A program made the position numbers and the translations under genes. The notes beneath the pieces were generated by a model. That model saw nothing but the letters and a program-made list of their open reading frames with translations. It made no database searches and was not told the DNA's origin. A DNA stretch of 64,000 nt from positions 1 to 64,000 of the forward strand of contig NZ_JADWPE010000001.1 of the NCBI RefSeq assembly GCF_017308985.1, written 5' to 3'. Positions 32,313-40,424 of the stretch are shown one piece after another. How positions within the stretch are numbered: the first letter of the stretch is position 1; each line of letters begins with the position of its first letter. Source of the stretch: Lysobacter changpingensis. GTDB taxonomy: Bacteria > Pseudomonadota > Gammaproteobacteria > Xanthomonadales > Xanthomonadaceae.

Positions 32313-34586
32313 TCAAGCCCGGGCCGGCTCCACCGCGGGTGCCGCGACTCGCCGCGGCGCCACCCAGAGGCGGAAGACGAACCACGCCAGCGCGAGCGCA
32401 CCCACGCTGAAGATCGTGTCGGCCGGAACGCGCATCCACACCAGCAGGTCGACGATCGGCTGCTGCATGAACTCGGCCGAACGCGCGTACCAGTAACCGT
32501 GGTCGAGCGCCGCATTGAGCTGCAGGATGCCCAGCGGCAGCAGCGTGAACGCCGCCATTCCGGCCAGGCCGATGTTGAATGCCCAGAAGCTGGTGCGCAG
32601 GACCTTCTCGTTCCACTCCACGTCCGGCTTCAGGCCGCGCAGGCAGAACAGCATCAAGCCGATGCCGAGCATGCCGTACACGCCGAACAGCGCGGTGTGG
32701 CCGTGGGTCGGCGTCAGGTTCAGGCCCTGCATGTAGTACAGCGACAGCGGCGGGTTGATCAGGAAGCCGAACAGCCCCGCACCGACGAGGTTCCAGAACG
32801 CCACCGCGATGAAGAACATGATCGGCCAGCGGTAGCGCTGCATCCACGGCGTGGCCTTGCCCATCTTGTAGCTCTGGTAGGCCTCGAAACCGACGTACGC
32901 CAGCGGCACCACTTCCAGCGCGGAGAAGCTCGCGCCCAGCGCGATGACCGCCGTCGGCGTGCCGGTGAAGTACAGGTGGTGCAGCGTGCCGAGCACGCCA
33001 CCGGCCATGAACACGATGGTCGCGAACAGCACCGCGATGGTCGCCGTCCTCACCTGCAGCAGGCCCAGGCGCGTGAACAGGAACGACATCACCGCGACCG
33101 CGAAGACCTCGAAGAACCCTTCCACCCACAAGTGCACGACCCACCAGCGCCAGTATTCGACCATCGACAGCGAGGTGTGCTCGCCCCACATCAGGCCGGC
33201 CGCGTAGAACAGGCCGATCGCGACGGTGGACAGGAACAGCAGCACCACGATCGAACGCGACTCGCCGCCGCCCCTGATCGCCGGCCACAGCGAGCGGCCC
33301 ACCAGCGTCAGCCACAGGCCGAGGCCGATGAACAGGAACCACTGCCAGAAGCGGCCCAGGTCCACGTATTCCCAGCCCTGGTGACCGAACCAGAAATTGC
33401 GTTCCAGGCCGAGCTTCTGCATCACCGCGAACCACTGCCCGGCGAACGCGCCGACCACGATGATCAGCAGGCACACCCACAGCAGGTTGACGCCCAATCG
33501 CTGGAATCTGGGCTCATGCCCGGAAATCGCCGGCCCGATGTACAACCCCATGCCGAGCCACGCGGTGGCGATCCACAGCACCGCCAGCTGCGTGTGCCAG
33601 GTGCGCGTGAGCGAGTACGGCAGCACGTCGGCCAGCGCGAAGCCGTACGCCTGCTGGCCTTCGACCTGGTAGTGCGCGGTGATCGCGCCGAGCAGGATCT
33701 GCGTGAGGAACAGCGCGATCACCACCCAGAAGTACTTGGCGGTGGCCTTCATCGACGGCGTCACCTTGATCGACGCCAGCGGATCGGTCTTGGGCAACGT
33801 CGGCGCCAGTTCCTCGCCATGGTTGACCGCGTAATGCCAGCCCAGCAGCGCGATGCCGGCGATCAGGAACAACACGCTGAACACCGTCCACACGAACGCG
33901 CCGGTGGTCGGCTTGTTGCCGACGAGGTCGTCGGCCGGCCAGTTCGCCGTGTAGGTGATGTCCGAACCCGGGCGCTCCGTCACCGCCGCCCACGACGTCC
34001 ACCAGTAGAACGCGGTCAGCTTGCGGCGATGTTCGGCGTCGGGAATCGTGTCGTTGCGCATCGCATACGCTTCGCGCAGTTCCGCCGTGGCCGGATCGTT
34101 GCCGAACAGGCTGGTGTAGTGCGACGCGACGGCCTGGATCGCCTCGATGCGATCGGCATCCAGCTGGATCGTCTTCGTCGCCTCGTCGTAGGTATTGGGC
34201 CGCAGCAGCGCCTGCACGCGCGCCTCGTAGGTCGCGCGGATGCCGGGCTCGAGCTTTCTGTAGCTGTCGACGCCGCCTTCGCGCTTCGCCCAGACGTCCA
34301 TCACCGCCTCGGCTTCGCGGTGCAGCCAGTCGGCACTCCAGTCCGGCGCGACGTAGCCGCCGTGGCCCCAGATCGAGCCCAGCTGCTGCCCGCCGATCGA
34401 CTGCCACACCTGGCGGCCGGTCTCGATGTCCTTGCGCGTGAAGACCACTTCGCCCTCCGGACCGACCACCTGTTCGGGCATCGGTGGCGACTGGCGGTGG
34501 ATTTCGCTGCCGACCCATAGCAGGACGGCGAACGAAGCGATGAGCAGGGTCGCCAGCCCCACCCACAACTTTCGGGTCGAATTCAT
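32313..34586 (-). CDS. norB: quinol-dependent nitric oxide reductase (qNOR)
   Basis: A 757-aa single-subunit NO reductase (NorZ type) that reduces NO to N2O with quinol electrons. The N-terminal helix and periplasmic domain (about 1-215, with QQLGSIWGHGGYVAPDWSAD) replace the NorC subunit of cytochrome-c-dependent enzymes. The catalytic core shows heme and FeB histidines in RTWHTQLAVLWI, WWVVHLWVEGFFEVFA and GTLHHLYFTG, and PTHGHTALFGVYGM. Length fits qNOR (about 760). A GGAGTG site precedes the ATG, and an FNR-type box lies 56 bp upstream. It is transcribed alone, ending at a clear terminator. Confidence 0.95.
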   Translation of the reverse strand: MNSTRKLWVGLATLLIASFAVLLWVGSEIHRQSPPMPEQVVGPEGEVVFTRKDIETGRQVWQSIGGQQLGSIWGHGGYVAPDWSADWLHREAEAVMDVWAKREGGVDSYRKLEPGIRATYEARVQALLRPNTYDEATKTIQLDADRIEAIQAVASHYTSLFGNDPATAELREAYAMRNDTIPDAEHRRKLTAFYWWTSWAAVTERPGSDITYTANWPADDLVGNKPTTGAFVWTVFSVLFLIAGIALLGWHYAVNHGEELAPTLPKTDPLASIKVTPSMKATAKYFWVVIALFLTQILLGAITAHYQVEGQQAYGFALADVLPYSLTRTWHTQLAVLWIATAWLGMGLYIGPAISGHEPRFQRLGVNLLWVCLLIIVVGAFAGQWFAVMQKLGLERNFWFGHQGWEYVDLGRFWQWFLFIGLGLWLTLVGRSLWPAIRGGGESRSIVVLLFLSTVAIGLFYAAGLMWGEHTSLSMVEYWRWWVVHLWVEGFFEVFAVAVMSFLFTRLGLLQVRTATIAVLFATIVFMAGGVLGTLHHLYFTGTPTAVIALGASFSALEVVPLAYVGFEAYQSYKMGKATPWMQRYRWPIMFFIAVAFWNLVGAGLFGFLINPPLSLYYMQGLNLTPTHGHTALFGVYGMLGIGLMLFCLRGLKPDVEWNEKVLRTSFWAFNIGLAGMAAFTLLPLGILQLNAALDHGYWYARSAEFMQQPIVDLLVWMRVPADTIFSVGALALAWFVFRLWVAPRRVAAPAVEPARA

Positions 34587-34641
34587 GTCAGCACTCCGTG
34601 GAAAACGGAGGCATGTTCGGCCGGCGGCACCCGCCTACGAC

Positions 34642-34655
34642 ATGACGCAGATCAA
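34642..34655 (-). promoter_or_regulatory. FNR-type box of norB
   Basis: ATGACGCAGATCAA matches 9 of 10 half-site positions. Centred 62 bp before the norB ATG; at -41.5 it would start transcription near 34607 with a leader of about 21 bases. Confidence 0.75.
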
Positions 34656-34708
34656 GTGCAATGCGAATGTTTCGCAGTCGGCGGAGATCGACGCGGGACG
34701 GCCGCGTT

Positions 34709-35172
34709 TGTAGCCCGGGTAAGGCCGAAGGCCGCAGCCGGGATTGCCACGTCACCGCGACGCACACCTTGACGGCCCCCGGGTGCGCTTCGCTTACCCG
34801 GGCTACAACGGCCCCGCAGTGCGCCGCTTTTGTAGCCCGGGTAAGGCCGGAGGCCGCACCCGGGTCCCCACGTCACCGCAAGGCAAACCTTGACGGCCCC
34901 CGGGTGCGCTTCGCTTACCCGGGCTACAAGTGCCCTGTCAGTGCGCCGCTCGTGTAGCCCGGGTAAGGCCGGAGGCCGCACCCGGGTCGCCACGTCACCG
35001 CGAGGCAAACCTTGACGGCCCCCGGGTGCGCTTCGCTTACCCGGGCTACAACGGCCCCGCAGTGCGTCGCTTTTGTAGCCCGGGTAAGGCCGAAGGCCGC
35101 ACCCGGGATTGCCACGTCACCGCGAGGCAAACCTTGACGGCCCCCGGGTGCGCTTCGCTTACCCGGGCTACA
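34709..35172. repeat. four-unit tandem array of a 121-bp palindromic repeat
   Basis: Units begin at 34709, 34830, 34952 and 35073 (spacing 121-122 bp). Each has a head TGTAGCCCGGGTAAGGCCG, a middle with CACGTCACCGC and CCTTGACGG, a tail CCCGGGTGCGCTTCGCTTAC ending CCGGGCTACA that is the inverse of the head, and a spacer of about 24 bp. Single copies occur elsewhere in the window. The array fills the gap between norB and fnr, both on the minus strand. Confidence 0.92.
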
Positions 35173-35186
35173 ACGGCGACCGGCGG

Positions 35187-35942
35187 TCAGTGGCGCAGGA
35201 CGGTCAGCGCCATGGCTTCCAGCCGCGCCATGTCGAGGATTTCGACGTCCCGCTGCTTGATCGATACCAGCCCGTCGCGTTCGAACCGGCGCAGCACGCG
35301 GCTCACGGTCTCCGGCGCCTGGCGCAGGTAGTTGGCGATGTCGGTGCGCGACATCGTCAGCTGGAAGCGCCTGGGCGAAAACCCGCGCTGCGCGAGGCGG
35401 CGCGAGAAACCGATCAGGAACGCCGCCATGCGCTCATCGGCGGAATGATCGCCGGCGAACAGCGACGCCACACCGATGTCGCGGCTCATCAGGCGGAACA
35501 GGTGCCGCTGCAGGTACGGCAGGCGCGTGGCCAGCATCGCGATGCGCGGGAACGAGAACCGGCACAGCATCACCGTGTCCAGCGCCACCGCGTTGCACGG
35601 GTAGCGATCTTCATGCACGGCGTTCAACCCGATCACCTCGCCCGGCAGGTGGAAACCGAGCACCTGCTCGCGTCCGTCCGAATCGAGCATGTAGGTCTTG
35701 ACGGTGCCCGCGCGCACGGCCGCGATCGCGCCGAACGCATCGCCTTCGCGGAACACGTGCTCGCCCGCGTGCAGCGGGCCGACGTGTTCGACCAGCACGT
35801 GCAGGTCCATCAGCGCGCTCTTGTCCATGCCTTCGGACAGGCACGCCTGCGAGAACGCGCAGGTGGAACAGAAGGTCAGCGAGTCGCCGTCGTCGGCGAT
35901 GATCGATGAATCGGTGCGCGGAAAAACGATCCCGGAACTCAT
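35187..35942 (-). CDS. fnr: FNR-type oxygen-sensing regulator
   Basis: A 251-aa CRP/FNR-family regulator. The cluster ligands Cys25, Cys28 and Cys34 (FCSTCAFSQAC, spacing Cx2Cx5C as in Escherichia coli FNR) and Cys116 (RYPCNAV) imply an oxygen-labile [4Fe-4S] cluster. A cyclic-nucleotide-type beta roll follows, and the helix-turn-helix TDIANYLRQAPETVSRVLRR carries the E-x-x-S-R recognition residues that read TTGAT half-sites. It is 19 bp downstream of hemN on the same strand, so it is probably cotranscribed from the FNR-box promoter before hemN, giving autoregulation. Confidence 0.95.
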   Translation of the reverse strand: MSSGIVFPRTDSSIIADDGDSLTFCSTCAFSQACLSEGMDKSALMDLHVLVEHVGPLHAGEHVFREGDAFGAIAAVRAGTVKTYMLDSDGREQVLGFHLPGEVIGLNAVHEDRYPCNAVALDTVMLCRFSFPRIAMLATRLPYLQRHLFRLMSRDIGVASLFAGDHSADERMAAFLIGFSRRLAQRGFSPRRFQLTMSRTDIANYLRQAPETVSRVLRRFERDGLVSIKQRDVEILDMARLEAMALTVLRH

Positions 35943-35961
35943 GCCCTGCCCGATCGCGACG

Positions 35962-37359
35962 TCAGACGGTCCTGGAGAACTGGGTCACCGCCCCGTCCTG
36001 CGGGACGAGGTAGCGGTCGAAACACGCCGCCAGCACCCGCAACAGCAGCCGGCCCCGGGGCGTGGCCCGTACGGCGCGTGAAGACAGTTCCACCAGCCCG
36101 TCCCTTTCCAGCGTCTCCAGTTGCGGCCAAGAGTGTGCGAAATAGTCTCGGAAGTCCATCAGGTGCCGACGCTCGGTCTGCCGGATGTCGATCTCGCCAA
36201 GGCACATCAACTGCTGGATGACGTCGGCCCGCACCAGGTCGTCCTCGTCCAGGTGCATGCCGCGCCACACCGGCAGGCGTCCTTCGTCGATGGCGCGCTC
36301 CCAGCTCGGCAGGTCGCGCGGGTTCTGGCTGAAACTCGCGCCGACGTGGCTGATCGCGCTCACGCCCAGGCCGACCAGGTCGGTGTCGGCGCAGGTCGTG
36401 TAGCCCATGAAATTGCGATGCAGATCGCCGCGCGACTGTGCCTGCGCAAGGTCGTCGTCCGGCAGCGCGAAATGGTCCATGCCGATGTAGACGTACCCGG
36501 CCGCGCCGAGCCGCTCGATCGCCCGCTGCAACAGGCGCAGCTTCTCGTGCGGCGACGGCAGGTCTTCGGCGTTGATCTGCTGCTGCGGCCGGAAGAGCTT
36601 CGGCAGGTGCGCGTAGCTGTAGATCGCGAAGCGGTCCGGCCGCGCCTGCAGCGCGATTTCGAGCGTGCGGTCGAAGCCGCCCAGTGTCTGCAACGGCAGG
36701 CCGTAGATCAGGTCCACGTTCACCGAACGGAAGCCGTGCGTGCGGCAGGCGTCGATGATCGCAAGCGTCTCCTCCACGCCCTGGATGCGGTTCACCGCCT
36801 TCTGCACCACCGGATCGAAGTCCTGCACGCCCAGGCTGGCGCGATTGAACCCGGCCTGCGCCAGCGTGTGGATGTCGTCGGGGCTGACGAAACGCGGATC
36901 GAGCTCGATCGAGCATTCGCGCCGTTGCGCATCGGCGAAGGCGAAGTGGTTGCCGATCACGTCCACCACCTCGGCGATCTGCCCCGCCGCGAGGAAGTTC
37001 GGCGTGCCGCCGCCGAAGTGCAGCTGCACCACTTGGCGGTCGCGGTCGAACAGCGTCGACATCATGCCGACCTCGCGGTACAGGCGCGTCAGGTACGCCT
37101 CGCCGCGCGCCTTGTCGCGCGTGATGATGCGATTGCAGCCGCAGTAGAAGCACGGACTGGTGCAGAACGGCACGTGCACGTACAGCGACAGCGGGCGCGG
37201 GATCGGATCGCCGTTGGTGAGCGCGGCAGCCTCGCGCAGCTGGGTCGCGCCGAAATCCGCGCGGAACTGCGGCGCGGTCGGATACGAGGTGTAGCGCGGC
37301 CCCGGCCGGTCGTAGCGGCCCAGCAGCTCGGAATCGAAAAGGATGGACGAAGTGGCCAT
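35962..37359 (-). CDS. hemN: oxygen-independent coproporphyrinogen III oxidase
   Basis: A 465-aa radical-SAM enzyme that makes protoporphyrinogen without oxygen. The cluster motif CxxxCxxC is in VPFCTSPCFYCGCN, followed by GGGTPNFLA and LDPRFVSPDDI. The C-terminal HemN domain and total length (about 460) match HemN itself, not the shorter HemW-like proteins. The ATG at 37359 has a poor ribosome site (TAGGCT is better read as the -10), and the FNR box upstream places the transcription start on the ATG; the mRNA may be leaderless. It provides heme for the anaerobic respiratory enzymes; operon with fnr. Confidence 0.95.
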   Translation of the reverse strand: MATSSILFDSELLGRYDRPGPRYTSYPTAPQFRADFGATQLREAAALTNGDPIPRPLSLYVHVPFCTSPCFYCGCNRIITRDKARGEAYLTRLYREVGMMSTLFDRDRQVVQLHFGGGTPNFLAAGQIAEVVDVIGNHFAFADAQRRECSIELDPRFVSPDDIHTLAQAGFNRASLGVQDFDPVVQKAVNRIQGVEETLAIIDACRTHGFRSVNVDLIYGLPLQTLGGFDRTLEIALQARPDRFAIYSYAHLPKLFRPQQQINAEDLPSPHEKLRLLQRAIERLGAAGYVYIGMDHFALPDDDLAQAQSRGDLHRNFMGYTTCADTDLVGLGVSAISHVGASFSQNPRDLPSWERAIDEGRLPVWRGMHLDEDDLVRADVIQQLMCLGEIDIRQTERRHLMDFRDYFAHSWPQLETLERDGLVELSSRAVRATPRGRLLLRVLAACFDRYLVPQDGAVTQFSRTV

Positions 37360-37392
37360 GGACGCAGCCTAGCGGCGCCATAAAACCGTGCC

Positions 37393-37406
37393 TTGATTTC
37401 GGTCAA
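37393..37406 (-). promoter_or_regulatory. FNR-type box of hemN-fnr
   Basis: TTGATTTCGGTCAA is a full palindrome. The minus-strand hexamer TAGGCT (37366-37371) follows after 21 bp. Transcription would begin at about 37359, the A of the hemN start codon. Confidence 0.82.
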
Positions 37407-37481
37407 GGAGAACGTGTCGCCCCTCGCGGAAGGCCGCTCATGGCCCCCGGGGCAGCATCCGATGCGGAGATCGCATCCGGC

Positions 37482-37495
37482 TTGACCTGGATCAT
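37482..37495 (+). promoter_or_regulatory. FNR-type box before the CopD-like gene
   Basis: TTGACCTGGATCAT matches 9 of 10 positions. A GATGCT hexamer (37518-37523) lies 22 bp downstream on the plus strand. The predicted transcription start is near 37530, 56 bp before the ATG at 37586. Confidence 0.7.
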
Positions 37496-37585
37496 GTCCG
37501 CCTGAACAGGGCGCGCGGATGCTGTCGCCGTCGCGGACCGGCGCCCATCGGCGCATCGCGGGCCGCCACGGGGAAACGCGATGCC

Positions 37586-38026
37586 ATGCCGTACTACGTG
37601 ATCCTGACGATCCACCTGCTGTGCGCGTTCGTGTTCGTCGGCACGGTGTTTTTCGAAGTGCTGGTCATGCACGCGGTGCGCCGGAAGGTGCCGCCGGATG
37701 TGTTCGCCGCGATCGAACGCGCCATCGGCGACCGCACGCGCCGGCTGATGCCCTGGGTGCTCGCGCTGCTGTACGCCGCCGGCATCGCGCTGGCGTGGCA
37801 GTACCGCGCGCTGCTCGCGCACCCGCTGGACTCCGCGCCCGGCACGTTGCTGTGCATCAAGATCGCGCTGGCGATCAGCGTGTTCGGCCACTTCCTGTGC
37901 GCGATGCGGCTGCGTCGCCGGGGACGATTGCGCGGACGCACGTCGCGCTGCCTGCACCTGAGCGTGTTCGCGCACGTGGTCGTGATCGTACTGCTGGCGA
38001 AGGCGCTCTTCCACGTCGGCTGGTGA
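37586..38026 (+). CDS. CopD-like four-helix membrane protein
   Basis: A 146-aa membrane protein with four helices. YVILTIHLLCAFVFVGTVFF, the basic loop RRKVPPD, LALLYAAGIALAWQY, TLLCIKIALAISVFGHFLCA and LHLSVFAHVVVIVLLAK are seen. Paired histidines at helix positions suggest heme or copper binding, as in CopD-type and related proteins. The FNR box upstream ties it to anaerobic respiration, but the actual role is unknown. The barrel-protein gene follows after 74 bp and may share the promoter. Confidence 0.7.
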   Translation: MPYYVILTIHLLCAFVFVGTVFFEVLVMHAVRRKVPPDVFAAIERAIGDRTRRLMPWVLALLYAAGIALAWQYRALLAHPLDSAPGTLLCIKIALAISVFGHFLCAMRLRRRGRLRGRTSRCLHLSVFAHVVVIVLLAKALFHVGW

Positions 38027-38100
38027 TCCATTCCCGTTTCCGCCCGCGCGCCGCGTCGATGCGGCGCCGTGGCCACGATTCCACCTCACGAGACTTCGCC

Positions 38101-39339
38101 ATGCTCCACGCGTCCCGCTTCGCCGCCGCGCCGCTTGCGCTCGCGGTATTCCTTGCGCTGCCCGTGCACGCGGAATCCGACCGCGACCAGCCGATCTTCG
38201 ACATGCGTTACCGCTTCGAGCACGTCGATCCCGACAACGCGCTGCGCAATGCCGACGCGCAGACGCTGCGCACCCGCATCGGTTACCGCAGCGCACGCGT
38301 CGCGGGCTGGTCGGGCCTGGTGGAAGTGGACAACGTCAGCCACCTCGGCGCGGAACGCTTCAACAGCACGCGCAACGGGCGCACCGCGTACGCGGCTGTG
38401 CCCGACCCCGACGGCACCGGCTTCAACCAGGCGCTGCTGCGTTTCGACAGCGACACCGCCGCGGTGATCCTCGGCCGGCAGCGCATCAACCTCGACAACC
38501 AGCGCTTCATCGGCGGCGTCGGCTGGCGGCAGAACGAACAGACCTTCGATGCGGCATCGCTGCAGTTCAAGCCGGCGGACAAACTCGCGTTCTGGTACAG
38601 CTACGTCGACGACGTGGACAGCGTGTTCGGCCCCGACGACCGCCACGCCAACGCGACCAACCCGGCCGATTACGAAGGCCGCAGCCATCTGTTGAACGTG
38701 CAGGCGAAGCTGTTCCCTGCGCTCGCCTTCACCGCGTATCAGTACCGGCTCGAACTGGACAACGTCGCCGTCACCGCGAACGCGCCGCTCGGCACGCTGT
38801 CCAGCATCACCACCGGCCTGCGCGCCAGCGGCCGCGCGGGCGCGTGGAGTTATGCGGTCGAGTTCGCCCGGCAGAAGGACAACGACGGTAATCCGTGGCA
38901 ACTCGACAGTCGTTACGTGCTTGCCGAACTGGGCCATGCAATCGACAAGGTCCAACTCCGCGCGGGTTACGAAAAGCTCGGCGCGGGGCGCGGAACGGGC
39001 AGCGGGAACCGCGCGTTCCAGACGCCGCTGGGCACGCGGCATGCATTCCAGGGCTGGGCGGACCAGTTCCTCACGACGCCGGCCGGCGGCATCGAAGACC
39101 GCTACATCGGCGTCACCGCACCGCTGTGGGGCGGCAGCGTGCAGGCGTGCCTCCACGACTTCATCGCCGATCGTGGCGGTGCGGACTACGGGAGCGAACT
39201 CGATCTCTCGTACCAGCATCGCCTGCCGTGGTCGCCGCGCCTGACGGTGCTGGGGAAGCTCGCGCGTTACCGCTCGGACGATGTTGCCTTCACCGTCGAT
39301 ACCGACAAGGCGTGGTTGCAGCTGCAGTACAGCCATTGA
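38101..39339 (+). CDS. alginate-export-like outer-membrane beta barrel
   Basis: A 412-aa outer-membrane protein. The signal peptide ends at PVHAES (residue 22). The rest is a series of amphipathic strands: MRYRFEHVDPDNALRNADAQ, LRTRIGYRSARVAGW, AVILGRQRINLDNQRFIGGV, ending in the aromatic LQLQYSH. The pattern, particularly the conserved GRQRINLDNQRFIG segment, is that of the alginate_exp family of porin-like proteins. In this setting it may admit an anion such as nitrite, or simply be a porin induced at low oxygen; no alginate genes are near. The ATG at 38101 opens the signal peptide. Confidence 0.8.
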   Translation: MLHASRFAAAPLALAVFLALPVHAESDRDQPIFDMRYRFEHVDPDNALRNADAQTLRTRIGYRSARVAGWSGLVEVDNVSHLGAERFNSTRNGRTAYAAVPDPDGTGFNQALLRFDSDTAAVILGRQRINLDNQRFIGGVGWRQNEQTFDAASLQFKPADKLAFWYSYVDDVDSVFGPDDRHANATNPADYEGRSHLLNVQAKLFPALAFTAYQYRLELDNVAVTANAPLGTLSSITTGLRASGRAGAWSYAVEFARQKDNDGNPWQLDSRYVLAELGHAIDKVQLRAGYEKLGAGRGTGSGNRAFQTPLGTRHAFQGWADQFLTTPAGGIEDRYIGVTAPLWGGSVQACLHDFIADRGGADYGSELDLSYQHRLPWSPRLTVLGKLARYRSDDVAFTVDTDKAWLQLQYSH

Positions 39340-39359
39340 CCTCGGCCAATCGCAAGCGC

Positions 39360-39373
39360 TTGACCTGCGTCAA
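39360..39373 (+). promoter_or_regulatory. FNR-type box of the second DUF2249 gene
   Basis: TTGACCTGCGTCAA is a perfect palindrome. At -41.5 the transcription start would be near 39408, 23 bases before the ATG at 39431. It starts 20 bp after the stop codon of the barrel gene. Confidence 0.8.
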
Positions 39374-39430
39374 GGTCCGGCGCTCCGCGCGGTGCGCGAA
39401 TTACCTCTCCATCCCAAGCGGATCCGATCG

Positions 39431-39706
39431 ATGAACATGTATCCCTTCGACGCGCGCGGCATCGGCAAGCGCTTCCGCCATGCGGCGATCTTCGGCGCAC
39501 TCGACGCGCTGACCCCCGGCGAAACCATGCGCTTCTTCAACGATCACGACCCCGTTCCGCTGCTGCGCCAGATGGAGCAGCGCTACGGTGAGGCGGTGCG
39601 CGTCGAATACCTGCAGCGCGAACACGGCGTGGTGATCATCGACTTCACGGTCGTGGCGCAGAACGATGGCGCGACGCGGGCGTTGCCGCCTGCGGGGTGT
39701 GGGTGA
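39431..39706 (+). CDS. DUF2249-domain protein, second copy
   Basis: A 91-aa protein. The core FGALDALTPGETMRFFNDHD then PVPLLRQMEQRYGE is the DUF2249 signature, in which the H-D-P-x-P-L-L-x-x-M helix start is most conserved. It differs clearly from the copy at 29916-30170, so the two are diverged members and not recent duplicates. It has its own FNR box, which supports a role in low-oxygen or nitrogen-oxide metabolism. The biochemical role of the family is unknown. The ATG at 39431 gives the full domain. Confidence 0.8.
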   Translation: MNMYPFDARGIGKRFRHAAIFGALDALTPGETMRFFNDHDPVPLLRQMEQRYGEAVRVEYLQREHGVVIIDFTVVAQNDGATRALPPAGCG

Positions 39707-39736
39707 GGCGGGCTTCGCGATGAAGCGTTCGCCCTT

Positions 39737-39832
39737 GTAGTCCGGGTAAGGCCGAACGCCGCACCCGGGGGAACGCAGGATGGCACCTCTCGCGAAAAGC
39801 CCCGGGTGCGCTTCGCTTACCCGGGCTACAAA
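39737..39832. repeat. single unit of the 121-bp palindromic repeat
   Basis: Head GTAGTCCGGGTAAGGCCGAA and tail CCCGGGTGCGCTTCGCTTAC then CCGGGCTACA face each other across about 30 bp, the same layout as one unit of the array at 34709-35172. Its right end supplies the stop codon of the minus-strand gene at 39826. Confidence 0.85.
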
Positions 39833-40224
39833 TGCCGGCTAACGATCACCCGAGCATGCCGGCGCCAGCCCGCCGCGCGTTCGCGGACGTGCCGGCAGGC
39901 CGACACCATCAGTCCCACGAGCACGTCCGGAGTGTGGATGGCAACAACCAATCCGAAGGCAAGGGGCGCCAGATACGCAAGGCTCGCCGCCATGATCGGG
40001 ACGACAAGCACGTTGAACGTCAGCGCCTGGCCGGGCGCCGGCCAGACGATGATGCAGGCCACCACGAGCATGAGCGCTGCGATGGCATGAAGCTGCAACC
40101 AGCTGTTGAACAGTCGTGGCGCCGTGCGCCTGAGCCGCGCTTCGATGCGCTCGATGCTCCACAGGAGCAGCATGACCAGGCCGATCAAGGCGAGGAAACA
40201 AGAGAGGCCGACTACAAATTCCAT
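39826..40224 (-). CDS. membrane protein, unknown
   Basis: A 132-aa protein with three or four hydrophobic helices (FVVGLSCFLALIGLVMLLLW, LHAIAALMLVVACIIVW, FNVLVVPIMAASLAYLAPLA). I chose the ATG at 40224, which has GAGAG upstream; an ATG at 40245 is possible. The stop codon TAG lies inside the palindromic repeat, so the repeat insertion may have reshaped the C-terminus (SRHL). I recognise no family, and it has no neighbours in the same direction. Confidence 0.55.
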   Translation of the reverse strand: MEFVVGLSCFLALIGLVMLLLWSIERIEARLRRTAPRLFNSWLQLHAIAALMLVVACIIVWPAPGQALTFNVLVVPIMAASLAYLAPLAFGLVVAIHTPDVLVGLMVSACRHVRERAAGWRRHARVIVSRHL

Positions 40225-40424
40225 TTGCGTGTCTCTCGAAGACATCGTGAAGCGCGATCCCGGATTGCATACGCCGCGCAGTGTTCCCCTCGCGAACGCC
40301 ACCACAGGATACCGCTGGACATGCCCGCTGGCTTTCCACGACGCAGCGGCGAACGAGGCTCAACCATTCACGCCCGCATAACGCGAGTGAGGGCATCACG
40401 TATGCCACCTCAGGAGAGACGGCC

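Noticed and set aside
34709-35172. The regular repeats as a CRISPR array
   Set aside because: The units are 121 bp with internally inverted arms, spacers are nearly identical between units, and no cas gene is present. This is a tandem palindromic repeat.
35187-35942. Reading this regulator as the cluster-free Dnr type
   Set aside because: Three N-terminal cysteines and a fourth internal one with FNR spacing are present, so it is an FNR/Anr-type oxygen sensor.
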